The notes under the pieces are model-generated. The model saw only the letters and a program-made list of their open reading frames with translations. It was not told the origin of the DNA and did not search any database. Made by a program: the position numbers and the translations under genes. Below, piece by piece: positions 32,296-41,291 of a DNA stretch of 64,000 nt. The number at the start of each line of letters is the position of its first letter. Position 1 is the first letter of the stretch. This DNA comes from Polyangiaceae bacterium (GTDB lineage Bacteria; Myxococcota_A; Polyangia; Polyangiales; Polyangiaceae): contig WQZB01000014.1 in assembly GCA_009780955.1 (NCBI GenBank), forward strand, positions 1 to 64,000, read 5' to 3'.

Positions 32296-32768
32296 CCAGA
32301 TGCATCCATGTGGCTACGGTGATCGTCGCGATGCATCTCCGGGAACATCGCGTGATGCCGCTCGATCATGTAGTTGATGAGGGCGCGAAAGGCATCGCGC
32401 GCTTCGTTGCCGTCGACATCGTCGGGTAGCTCGTTGGGTAGCGTCGCGACCAGGTCATTGATCTGCTTTTCGCGCTCTTGTTCATCTCGCATGAGCGCAA
32501 AGTTCCAGCAGGCCGCGGCAAAGGTGGTCGCCGTTTCTACCTCTTTGTGGCTTTTTTTGTTGGCTGATTCCAGCAGTGGCGCAGCGAAATCGGCGAAATC
32601 GCGAACCCCCCCAACACCGGCAAACTCGCTCTCGTCGAACTCCTTGGCCTCCACAACGTCAATGCAACACTTCTTGTACTTCTTGCCGCTACCACAAGGA
32701 CACGGGGCGTTGCGTCCAACTTTGGCGCGCTCGCTACTGGCTCCGCTTTCCATGCTCTTGCCATACAC
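32292..32768 (-). CDS. SEC-C motif (zinc-binding) protein
   Basis: [20 protein letters not shown]. Confidence 0.85.
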   Translation of the reverse strand: MYGKSMESGASSERAKVGRNAPCPCGSGKKYKKCCIDVVEAKEFDESEFAGVGGVRDFADFAAPLLESANKKSHKEVETATTFAAACWNFALMRDEQEREKQINDLVATLPNELPDDVDGNEARDAFRALINYMIERHHAMFPEMHRDDHRSHMDASG

Positions 32769-32797
32769 GGTTCGGTGCTAGGTGCTAGCTAGAAATC

Positions 32798-34696
32798 GTG
32801 ATTCGATGCGCGCGATTCTTTGCTGTGTTCGGTGCTCTGTCGGTAGTCGCCTGCGTGAGCCAAGCACCGGCTCCGGCATTCGTCGCGGCACCGACTCCCG
32901 CGCCATCGACTTCGGCAAGCGCGGCACCTGCTCTGCCGCCGGCCATGGGCAGCGCGAAGCTTTCGGCACCACGGCCGCCGCAGGCTACGCGGCGGCCTGC
33001 TATTCATGAACAGTTCGGCGTGCCAGTGACCGACGACTACGAATGGCTCGAAGATGACAAGAATCCTGAAACGATAACGTTCGCGAACACCGAAAATTCC
33101 TACGCGCGCTCCGTTCTCGATGGGATGTCTGGCCGCGCAGGATTGCGCACGCGCATCGCGACAATAATCGACCGATCGGTTGACAAATCTAGCGAGCCGG
33201 AGTCGAAAGAGGTCTATCCGCGAGACGCGCTTGACGAACTACGAAAGAAGCTCCCGCAAGAGACCAAGGACGAGACTCTGTCGGTCGCGGTTTTCGGCGA
33301 CAATGACACGGTTTACGCCATTTCACACAAAGGCGCGCCACGCGGCAAAGTCGTTTCGTACGGGCTTTCTTCTGGGCGCCATTTCGACATGGTTCCTGAA
33401 AGCGATGGCGTTCTGACCGATCTCGTTGCAACCCGATCCGCGCTCTATCTTATCGAGGTTGCGTTCGGCTCATCGCGCATTCGAAGGCTACCACTTGGCA
33501 TCAAACCCGAGCCACTCGCGCGCGAAGTGCCCAAGCCCGAGCCATCCAAACCGTCCAAGAAAGCCCGAAATCGCTCGTCGCCTCGTACATCTCGGAAGAA
33601 CCCGGTGCCAAAGCCCGTGCGGCCTCTGGCAACCACGATTCCGTTGTTCGATCGTGGTGTGACCTTGGCCGAATTGCCAATTGTGCCCCTGGCAAGAGTT
33701 CTTGCCGCGGAAAAGAAAGATAACGATTTGCTCTTGCGGATCGAGACCTACCTCGAACCTCCAGCGTGGTATCGCTACATCGCTTCCGAGCATCGCCTCG
33801 AGCGCTTTCGATTTGACGCGATCTCTTCGTTGGCGGCTCCGGTGCGGTCCTCAAAGCCGAAGCAGGCTGTTCCGGTCCGCTCCTCGCCGACCGCCTCGAC
33901 CTCGCGTCAACTTGAAAGCGCTCTAATTCTTACTGCATATGACTCGCAGCCTCGCGCAGTGAGCGACACGGAAGTCGTGCGCGAAAAATGCACCTCGAAC
34001 GGTAGCACGAAGGTGTTCATGAACATCGTGCGCCGCAAAGGAGCGGTGCTCTCCGGCGCGTCCCCAACACTTCTCATTGAAAACAGCGATGGAATTCTAC
34101 CGAGCTTTCGCCCCTGGCATCGCGCATGGCTCGACGCTGGAGGCATCCTCGCGGAGCCGGACCTTCGCGGTGCAGGCAAGACCCATGAGAAGGTGGCCAA
34201 TGACTTTTTTGAATGCGCGAAAGCTCTAAGCTCGCGTGGGTTTACGAAGCCCGACAAGCTTGGGATTATGAGCCAATCGGCCAATAGCTTTTTGATGGGC
34301 GCCGCCATGGTTCAGCACCCCGAAATGTTTCGCGCCGTGGTTTCTGAAAATGGCAATTACGATAGCCTTGGCACCCGCGTAAAAAACGAGACTGAGTTTC
34401 GTACTCAGGTGGCATTCTCTCCCTATTACAATACCAAAAATGGCACCACGTACCCGGCCGTACTCTTGATGACGAGCGACGGCGAATCGCGTCAAATCGA
34501 AAACGGTCAAGCGCGCAAAATGGTCGCGCGACTGCGCGCGACCAACTCTGGATCTCGGCCAATTCTTCTTCGCGCAAGCGAGAGACAAGAAGTTGCCGCG
34601 AGTGACCGGCTCGAACGAGAGATCGATGCAACTGTCGATATGCTTGCATTCCTTTTCAACGAGCTGGGCATGCAGCTGCCTACGGCTACCCACTGA
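32798..34696 (+). CDS. S9A prolyl oligopeptidase-like lipoprotein, degenerate active site, containing palindromic repeat insertions
   Basis: GVPVTDDYEWLEDDKNPETITFANTENSYARSVLDG and PTLLIENSDG...LGIMSQSANSFLMGAAMVQHPEMFRAVVSE; GTG start at 32798. Confidence 0.85.
   Translation: MIRCARFFAVFGALSVVACVSQAPAPAFVAAPTPAPSTSASAAPALPPAMGSAKLSAPRPPQATRRPAIHEQFGVPVTDDYEWLEDDKNPETITFANTENSYARSVLDGMSGRAGLRTRIATIIDRSVDKSSEPESKEVYPRDALDELRKKLPQETKDETLSVAVFGDNDTVYAISHKGAPRGKVVSYGLSSGRHFDMVPESDGVLTDLVATRSALYLIEVAFGSSRIRRLPLGIKPEPLAREVPKPEPSKPSKKARNRSSPRTSRKNPVPKPVRPLATTIPLFDRGVTLAELPIVPLARVLAAEKKDNDLLLRIETYLEPPAWYRYIASEHRLERFRFDAISSLAAPVRSSKPKQAVPVRSSPTASTSRQLESALILTAYDSQPRAVSDTEVVREKCTSNGSTKVFMNIVRRKGAVLSGASPTLLIENSDGILPSFRPWHRAWLDAGGILAEPDLRGAGKTHEKVANDFFECAKALSSRGFTKPDKLGIMSQSANSFLMGAAMVQHPEMFRAVVSENGNYDSLGTRVKNETEFRTQVAFSPYYNTKNGTTYPAVLLMTSDGESRQIENGQARKMVARLRATNSGSRPILLRASERQEVAASDRLEREIDATVDMLAFLFNELGMQLPTATH
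33801..33922. repeat. Palindromic element family P, copy P2, inside the S9-like CDS
   Basis: agcgctttcgatttgacgcga ... tcgcgtcaacttgaaagcgct; encodes RFRFDAISSLAAPVRSSKPKQAVPVRSSPTASTSRQLESA. Confidence 0.9.
34485..34508. repeat. Partial family P arm (P5) inside the S9-like CDS
   Basis: atcgcgtcaaatcgaaaacggtca vs gatcgcgtcaaatcgaaagcggtc at 10607-10630. Confidence 0.55.
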
Positions 34697-35330
34697 CTAA
34701 AACGTGATCGTGTACGACAGATACGGGCCGCCCGAAACTTGACCGAAGCGAATGCGCTCGATCTCTTTGGCAGCGCGATACGTTCTTGGCGGTAGAAGAT
34801 ACGGTAAGAGCGAGCCGACGGCACCGGTGCCCATGGCGATGAAAACTCGCATGCTGCGCTCGGTGTCGGTCCACTCGGGTTTGACAGTGCCCAAGAAAAT
34901 GAAATCCATCGCGGGTGCCGTGGCGGTGGCAACCAGCGTGATCGCAGCGGCCATGGGCCATGCGGCGCGCACGGGACCTTCGGGTGGCGGGCCGTAGGCC
35001 CAGGTGGGGCTACACTTCGGCAATGACAAGTAGCCGCCGCCAAGAAAGCCGCCCCAGAAAAAGCCGATCATGCCCGGTCCAAGGAGCCGAACACCTGGTT
35101 GCCCTGATTGCTTGAGAATCGCGAGATTCAAATATTCGCTCACGCCGAGGCCAAGCGCGATGGCGCCGGTGTAGCGCCAGTCGAACTCTGCGGCCTGCGC
35201 GCATAGCTCAATTTCGCGCGACTGGCGCGGTCGGATATCCGTTGCAGCGTACACGTATGCCGGCGGCTCTTGCTGCGGAACAGCACTTGGCGGCGGTGCG
35301 GGCGAAGCGTCCACGGCCGCGCACTGTATC
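34697..35330 (-). CDS. Hypothetical membrane protein
   Basis: Hydrophobic segments (TGAIALGLGVSEYLNLAIL, GMIGFFWGGFLGGGYLSL); start codon uncertain. Confidence 0.55.
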
Positions 35331-35425
35331 AGGCCGCGGTCGGTGCAGGCCAGACCGCTTTCGATCTGTTGGAAAGCAGTCCAGCCTTGATGGCCGAACC
35401 CAAACGGGCTTTTGTAAGGATTCTC

Positions 35426-36856
35426 ATGAGTGTACTTTCCCACATTTTTCGCGAGTACGACATTCGAGGCGTTGCCGACCGAGATCTTTCGAACGATATC
35501 GCTGAACGTATCGGGCGCGGTTTCGGCACCATGCTCGCGGGCCTCGCGCGTAGCGATGGGACAACCCTGCGACTCGCGGTTGGGCGCGACTGTCGGCTGT
35601 CGAGCCCGCGCCTGTTCGAGGCGCTCGTGCGCGGCCTTACCAAGGCAGGCGTGACCGTGCTCGACATTGGTGTTGGGCCAACGCCCTTGCTCTACTTTGC
35701 CGTGCATCACTTGAACGCCGATGGCGGCATTCAAATCACCGGCAGTCACAACCCCGGCGGCGAAAACGGCTTCAAAATGATGAAGGGCAAGGCAAGCTTT
35801 TTCGGCCCCGACATTCAGAAGCTAAAAGACGTCATCGCAAGCGAGGCGTGGGGCGCCCCAGCAGCCGGCACCTTCGAGCCCGTGAACGTGCAAGATGCCT
35901 ATGTTGCGGCCATGAAAGAGCGCTTCGACTTTACGGGCGCATCGCTCCGCTTCGTTCTCGATGCAGGCAACGGCGCGGGCGGCCCGTTGGCGATCAAGGT
36001 GATGAGAGCGCTTGGTCTGTCGCCCGATCCACTCTTCTGCGAGATGGATGGAAACTTTCCAAACCATCACCCCGACCCTACTGTGCCCAAAAACCTGGAT
36101 CCGCTCATTGCGCGCGTGCGCGAAGTTGGCGCGCACGTGGGCCTCGCTTTCGACGGCGATGCCGACCGGCTCGGTGCCGTGGACGAGAGCGGCAACATTG
36201 TGTGGGGCGACAAATTGATGATTCTTTTCTCGCGCGCGCTGCTCGCCCGTCACCCGGGTGCGACGATCCTTGGCGAGGTGAAGTGCTCGCAAACGCTTTA
36301 CGACGACATTGCCAAGCACGGCGGGAAACCCATTGTGTGGAAAACTGGTCACTCGCTCATCAAAACAAAGATGAAAGAAACTGGCGCGCTACTCGCCGGA
36401 GAAATGAGCGGCCACCTCTTTTTTGCCGATCGCTATTTCGGTTACGACGATGCCACGTACGCGGCTTTGCGGTTGCTTGAAATCCTCGCGAAAGATCGCC
36501 GATCCATCGCCGACATGCTTGCCGACGTCCCCAAAACATTCACCACTCCCGAACTCCGCGTCGACTGCCCCGAAGACATAAAATTCCAAGTCGTTTCTGC
36601 TGTTACCAATCATTACAAAGCAAAAGGTTACGAAGTTTACGACATTGACGGCGCGCGGATTAAATTCCCCATGACTAGGACCCGTGCCAGCACCGAAGCG
36701 GGCAGCGCGCCAACGTGGGGATTGGTTCGCGCGTCGAACACTGGACCCATCTTGGTCATGCGCTTCGAGGCCGGAACTGCAAGCCACCTCGATGCGATCC
36801 AACGCGAGGTCGAGGGCGTTGTCGCCCAAGAGCGCGAAAAGCTCGCCGGCGGATGA
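35426..36856 (+). CDS. Phosphomannomutase/phosphoglucomutase
   Basis: HIFREYDIRGVADRDL, QITGSHNPGGENGFKMM, FDGDADRLGAVDESG. Confidence 0.95.
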   Translation: MSVLSHIFREYDIRGVADRDLSNDIAERIGRGFGTMLAGLARSDGTTLRLAVGRDCRLSSPRLFEALVRGLTKAGVTVLDIGVGPTPLLYFAVHHLNADGGIQITGSHNPGGENGFKMMKGKASFFGPDIQKLKDVIASEAWGAPAAGTFEPVNVQDAYVAAMKERFDFTGASLRFVLDAGNGAGGPLAIKVMRALGLSPDPLFCEMDGNFPNHHPDPTVPKNLDPLIARVREVGAHVGLAFDGDADRLGAVDESGNIVWGDKLMILFSRALLARHPGATILGEVKCSQTLYDDIAKHGGKPIVWKTGHSLIKTKMKETGALLAGEMSGHLFFADRYFGYDDATYAALRLLEILAKDRRSIADMLADVPKTFTTPELRVDCPEDIKFQVVSAVTNHYKAKGYEVYDIDGARIKFPMTRTRASTEAGSAPTWGLVRASNTGPILVMRFEAGTASHLDAIQREVEGVVAQEREKLAGG

Positions 36857-36862
36857 CCGCGG

Positions 36863-37753
36863 ATGACTTCCGCCGCGCAGCCGAAAACCGGGACGAAAGC
36901 ATGGACGATAGGCTCCCTTGTCCAATGGGCGACGGACGATTTTCGTGCACGATGCATTGAAAATCCGCGGCTCGACGCCGAGCTGCTCGTCGCCTTCGCA
37001 CTCGGCACAGATCGCATGCGCGTCATCCTCGACGCCGATCGGCCGCTCGACCCGAGCGAGCTTGCACGCCTTCGCGATCTCGTCGTGCGGCGACGGGATC
37101 GCGAGCCAATTGCCTACTTGCGCGGCGAGCGCGAGTTTTTCGGGCTTCGCTTTCGCGTCGACAAGCGCGTGCTCGTTCCGCGCCCCGACACCGAAACGCT
37201 CGTCGATGTTGGCCTCAGGCGAACTCTGCGCGTGTCGCTTTCGATGCGGCAGCTCGATCTTTGCACCGGCTCAGGCTGCGTTGCCATTGCCATGGCGCAC
37301 AAGCGCAGAACAGCCAAGGTTTTTGCGGTTGACGTGAGCCTCGATGCGCTCGAGGTCGCGCGGGCCAATGCGCAGCGCTTGGGCGTTTACAACGTTGCTT
37401 TCTTCGACGGCGATTTGTTCTCACCGGCGTTTCCATGGGCCTTCGATCTCATCACCGCGAACCCGCCGTACATCCCGACGGCGGAAATCGATTCGCTCAT
37501 GCCCGACGTCAAAAACTTCGAACCGCGCATTGCCCTCGACGGCGGAAGCGACGGCCTCGATGTGGTTCGGCGCATCGTCGCCGAGGCGCCAGCACACCTT
37601 GCTCGGGGAGGCGTGCTCGCTTTGGAAATCGGAGCAGGCCAAGCCCCCACGGTAACTCGGCTCTTTGCGGAACAAGGCTTTTGCGACATCGAAACAGCGC
37701 GTGACTTCGCCAAGATTGAGCGAGTCGTCAGTGCCATCTGGAAGGATGCATGA
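36863..37753 (+). CDS. prmC: Peptide chain release factor N5-glutamine methyltransferase
   Basis: RREPIAYLRGEREFFGL-type motif, LVPRPDTETLVD, ITANPPYIPT. Confidence 0.94.
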   Translation: MTSAAQPKTGTKAWTIGSLVQWATDDFRARCIENPRLDAELLVAFALGTDRMRVILDADRPLDPSELARLRDLVVRRRDREPIAYLRGEREFFGLRFRVDKRVLVPRPDTETLVDVGLRRTLRVSLSMRQLDLCTGSGCVAIAMAHKRRTAKVFAVDVSLDALEVARANAQRLGVYNVAFFDGDLFSPAFPWAFDLITANPPYIPTAEIDSLMPDVKNFEPRIALDGGSDGLDVVRRIVAEAPAHLARGGVLALEIGAGQAPTVTRLFAEQGFCDIETARDFAKIERVVSAIWKDA

Positions 37754-38943
37754 ATCGGCTCGCTCGCTCGGTCGTCGGGATGGGACTCGCGGCATCGCTC
37801 CTCATCGCGCATGCACCCGATTCGCAAGCGGATCAGCGCGAGGCAATACATGCATTTTACACTATGCCGATGCCTGGCGCAGACGGCTGGAGCCTGGCCG
37901 GGCAGAATGCCATTCGCGGAATCACGATTGGGCCCATTGAAAACGCCTACCATCCAGCCGTGGGTTACGGCAGCCCGGCGTACGAACGCACGTTGGGCGA
38001 GTGCGCTGCCATGGGCGCCACGTGGGTTGCCATCACGCCGTTCGGCCGCGTGGGCGATCTCGAAGGGCGCGGTGTCGACGTTACGTTCGAGACCCCTTTT
38101 GCGAAAAACAAGAAGGATGTCGCGCGCGCCATCGCAATGGCGCATGCGCGTGGCCTGCGTGTTTTTCTGGTGCCGCATCTTTGGGTCGAATCCGGGCAGT
38201 GGCGGGCAAAAATCGACCCGCCAACCGATGCTGCGTGGGATGCATGGGCAAGCAGCTATGGCGCATTTGTACGCGCGTGGGCTGCCGTTGCAGAAGCCTC
38301 GCACGCGGATCTTCTTTCCGCCGGCGTCGAACTTCGGTCGTGGGTCACAACCCCTCGCGCAAAGTCTTTTGCTGCAATCGTTCATGATTTGCGTGGCATC
38401 TACAAAGGACCCATCACATATTCTGCAAACTGGGACGATGTCGAAGACACAGTCATTCTTGGCGATCTCGACGTGATTGGAATCAACGCGTTTTACCCAC
38501 TCGCCGATCGCGACGGGGCAACTTTTGACCAGCTTCTCGCCGGCGGCAGGCGCGTGCGCGATCGTATTCGTAAGCTTGCTCAAATGTGGAACAAGCCAAT
38601 CTTGCTATCGGAAATCGGTTACACGTCGCGCCCGAATCCAGCGATTCGGCCGTGGGAGTGGCCGGATGCGATGACCAGCGTACACGTGGACGAAAAAGCC
38701 CAGGCAGAAGCCTATCGCGCGCTTTTGGCGCCGCTGCTCGATGAGCCAACGCTGATGGGCGCGTTTGTTTGGCGCGTATATGCCGATCCGGACGACGTTT
38801 CGCAAGAAGCTGAATGGGGGTTTTCACCGCGTGGCAAGCGCGCCGAGCTCGTTGTGCGCGATGCCTTCGCGGCATGGTGGGCGGGCGACGCAACGCGAAA
38901 ACACGGCTGGCCGGCGCGAGCCCTCGTGCCAGGGATTTATTGA
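37750..38943 (+). CDS. GH113-like TIM-barrel glycoside hydrolase
   Basis: ATWVAITPFGRVGDLEG, ITYSANWDDVEDTVILGDLDVIGINAFYPL, PILLSEIGYTSRP. Confidence 0.75.
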   Translation: MNRLARSVVGMGLAASLLIAHAPDSQADQREAIHAFYTMPMPGADGWSLAGQNAIRGITIGPIENAYHPAVGYGSPAYERTLGECAAMGATWVAITPFGRVGDLEGRGVDVTFETPFAKNKKDVARAIAMAHARGLRVFLVPHLWVESGQWRAKIDPPTDAAWDAWASSYGAFVRAWAAVAEASHADLLSAGVELRSWVTTPRAKSFAAIVHDLRGIYKGPITYSANWDDVEDTVILGDLDVIGINAFYPLADRDGATFDQLLAGGRRVRDRIRKLAQMWNKPILLSEIGYTSRPNPAIRPWEWPDAMTSVHVDEKAQAEAYRALLAPLLDEPTLMGAFVWRVYADPDDVSQEAEWGFSPRGKRAELVVRDAFAAWWAGDATRKHGWPARALVPGIY

Positions 38944-38966
38944 TATTGACGCGAATCGCTTCAAGA

Positions 38967-39569
38967 TCAACGCTTACGCCGCCAGAACTCCGGCAGCTCG
39001 TCGAGGCCCTCGAGCGGGTTACCCTTTTCGAGAACATTCTGCGGGCTCGACATCTGGCGCTTGTGAAGCTTCCAGTCCACCACGAGGCGGTCAACCAGGT
39101 ACCTTACATCGGGCTCTTCGTCCGATCGTAATTGCACCTCCCATGTCTTCGCGAATTCTGGGTCAACGTCGAAATACCTGACGGCGTCTCTTCGGGCTTC
39201 CTCCATCGCGGCATAGCGTTCAGGACGATCGACCCAGCTTCTTTTCTCCTCCGTCGCATCGGCGTGCGGCGCTTGCGGATCGGGATGCTCGTCAGCCCAC
39301 TTCTTTGCGGTTTTTCTGAGTCTGGTGACATCGCCGCCGAATTTTAAGTCAGCGATGATGGTCTCGAAATTACCCCCGATTCCTCGACCGTATTTGATGG
39401 CATTCTGGACCGAAGTTGAGTTGATTCGCAGCTGTTTGGCTGCATCGCGCATCGATATCATGCCTGGCTGCGGTCGCCCGCCTTGCGGGGCGTCCTTGTC
39501 AATGCTCAGCCATTTGGGAAGGTTCGCCTGAATGAACCGAGCGACATCTCTCGTAACCGACGACGGCAT
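38967..39569 (-). CDS. Hypothetical protein, HTH-like segment
   Basis: Uninterrupted 200-aa ORF; MRDAAKQLRINSTSVQNAIKYGRG looks like a helix-turn-helix. Confidence 0.5.
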   Translation of the reverse strand: MPSSVTRDVARFIQANLPKWLSIDKDAPQGGRPQPGMISMRDAAKQLRINSTSVQNAIKYGRGIGGNFETIIADLKFGGDVTRLRKTAKKWADEHPDPQAPHADATEEKRSWVDRPERYAAMEEARRDAVRYFDVDPEFAKTWEVQLRSDEEPDVRYLVDRLVVDWKLHKRQMSSPQNVLEKGNPLEGLDELPEFWRRKR

Positions 39570-39581
39570 GCATACTCCGCA

Positions 39582-40166
39582 CTAGCTCTGACAATTCATA
39601 ATGATCCTGGCTAGTTCCAAATGCGTGCCACAACGAGCGGCAGTTTGTATATAACCATAGTCTGTCGTGTCCTCGTAAACGCCTGTATATTTAAATGTGG
39701 TATCGAGGGCGCCGGGCTGGCCACGAACGAAGAGCGACAGATTCGCAGATACCGTGGGCGACGCGTCCGCCGCAATGCCGCGAATTGTCATGCTCGTAGG
39801 CCCTTGAGGAGCGGCCGAGTCAACAGTAATGGCAAGCTTCCCGGTGCTCGAGCCGGAGGGAATGGTGAGCGAATCCTCGTGAATGCTGCCGAGCTTAACT
39901 ACTACTTTGATTTGGATATCAGGTCCGGGGATTACGTTGCGCGTGATGGCAATGGGTATGGTGGCGGGTTGCCCTTGCCGAACATATACCGGGCCATCGG
40001 TTTGCACGAACGAGAACGTTGCACCGGGGTCAACGACCCCTCCGTCCAAGTCGCCATTGGTTTGATCCGACCCGGCGTCGGGTCCAGGAGCCTCGCCGAA
40101 CGGCGTGGCGCACGATGCAACGCACCCAACGGCAACGATCAATCCAGCAAAAGTAAAAATTTTCAT
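39582..40166 (-). pseudogene. Truncated lipoprotein, possible remnant of a delta-60 repeat protein
   Basis: Lipobox VASC; C-terminus GQPGALDTTFKYTGVY resembles the first delta-60 unit, then stops. Confidence 0.5.
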
Positions 40167-40293
40167 AAAAAGTCCCTTTCAGAATGGGGGTTAAAAATAA
40201 CGCTATTGTCTATGTCGACCGGTCGCGACGAAGGTTGCTTTGAAACATAAAAAAAAAATCAGGATGAGCTTTTTGCCGGATCAGGCTGCGTTG

Positions 40294-40340
40294 GACCGCT
40301 TTCAAGTTGAAGTTTATGCGCGTCAAATCGAAAGCGGGCT
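40294..40340. repeat. Palindromic element family P, miniature copy P3
   Basis: gaccgctttcaagttga agtttatg cgcgtcaaatcgaaagcgggct. Confidence 0.8.
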
Positions 40341-40509
40341 AGGACCTGGCCCAAATTTCGGACCGATCACCGCGACGAACGCGGAAATTCCGGCAAGGCG
40401 CGACGAGGAAGCCTGCTGGTGCAGATGAGTGACCGATGAGCAACGCAGCGCGCAACCAGGATTCGTGCTCGCGGGCAAGCTTCGCTATGGAGAAATTGAG
40501 GGACTGGCT

Positions 40510-41253
40510 CTACCCACCTTCGATGAGCTCGCAGATACGCGCATCCTTGCCTTCAAAGCTGCCTTCGTTCACCTGCGCTTCGCAGGTGCTGCCGCTGCTG
40601 CGGATTTGCTCGATAAACTCGATGACGACGGCGCTGGACCACTCGCGTACGCCATCAAAGCGAGCGCGAATGACGCCCTTTTTGTCGATGATCCACGTTT
40701 CGGGGAAAAGTTTCGTGCCGTACTTTTGGGCGGCAGATTTGCCTTCAGGATCCATGAGAATTGGAAATGGAGGATTTTCGCGCAAAGTCTCTATGGCGGC
40801 AATCATGGCTTCTTTTGCTGTCTCATCGGTAGATATCGTGAGCACGGCAACGTCACCCATGGGCTGCACAATACGCGCTAATTCGGCAATTTCGGGCATT
40901 TCTTCCATGCAAGGACCGCATGTGCGTGTCCAAAAGTTCAGCACGATGACTTTGCCTTTGTAGGCATTGAAGGGCACATCTTGGCCCGAAATGTCTTGAA
41001 GCTGAAAGCTTGGAGCCACGCGCTCATGGCCAGTGTAATTCGGCCTGAGCAGGCACGTGGCGCTGCATCGCCGCCGCGATTCGCCTTGCTTGGCAACGGC
41101 AACGAAGCTGTAAACGCCGATGGCAGCCATGGCAACATATGCGAACTCGGCCAATCGCACGATTCGCGATGGCTTGCGTTGCTCATTTTTTTTTCTTTTT
41201 TTTCCCTTTTCGTCGCTATCGCTATCGTCACTCACAGTGCTGGAGTTTCTCAT
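40510..41253 (-). CDS. Membrane-anchored TlpA/redoxin-like thiol-disulfide protein
   Basis: VIVLNFWTRTCGPCMEEMPEIAELA; KLFPETWIIDKKGVIRARFDG. Confidence 0.9.
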   Translation of the reverse strand: MRNSSTVSDDSDSDEKGKKRKKNEQRKPSRIVRLAEFAYVAMAAIGVYSFVAVAKQGESRRRCSATCLLRPNYTGHERVAPSFQLQDISGQDVPFNAYKGKVIVLNFWTRTCGPCMEEMPEIAELARIVQPMGDVAVLTISTDETAKEAMIAAIETLRENPPFPILMDPEGKSAAQKYGTKLFPETWIIDKKGVIRARFDGVREWSSAVVIEFIEQIRSSGSTCEAQVNEGSFEGKDARICELIEGG

Positions 41254-41291
41254 ACTATGATGATCAAAAGAAGATTATATCGTGCGCACCA

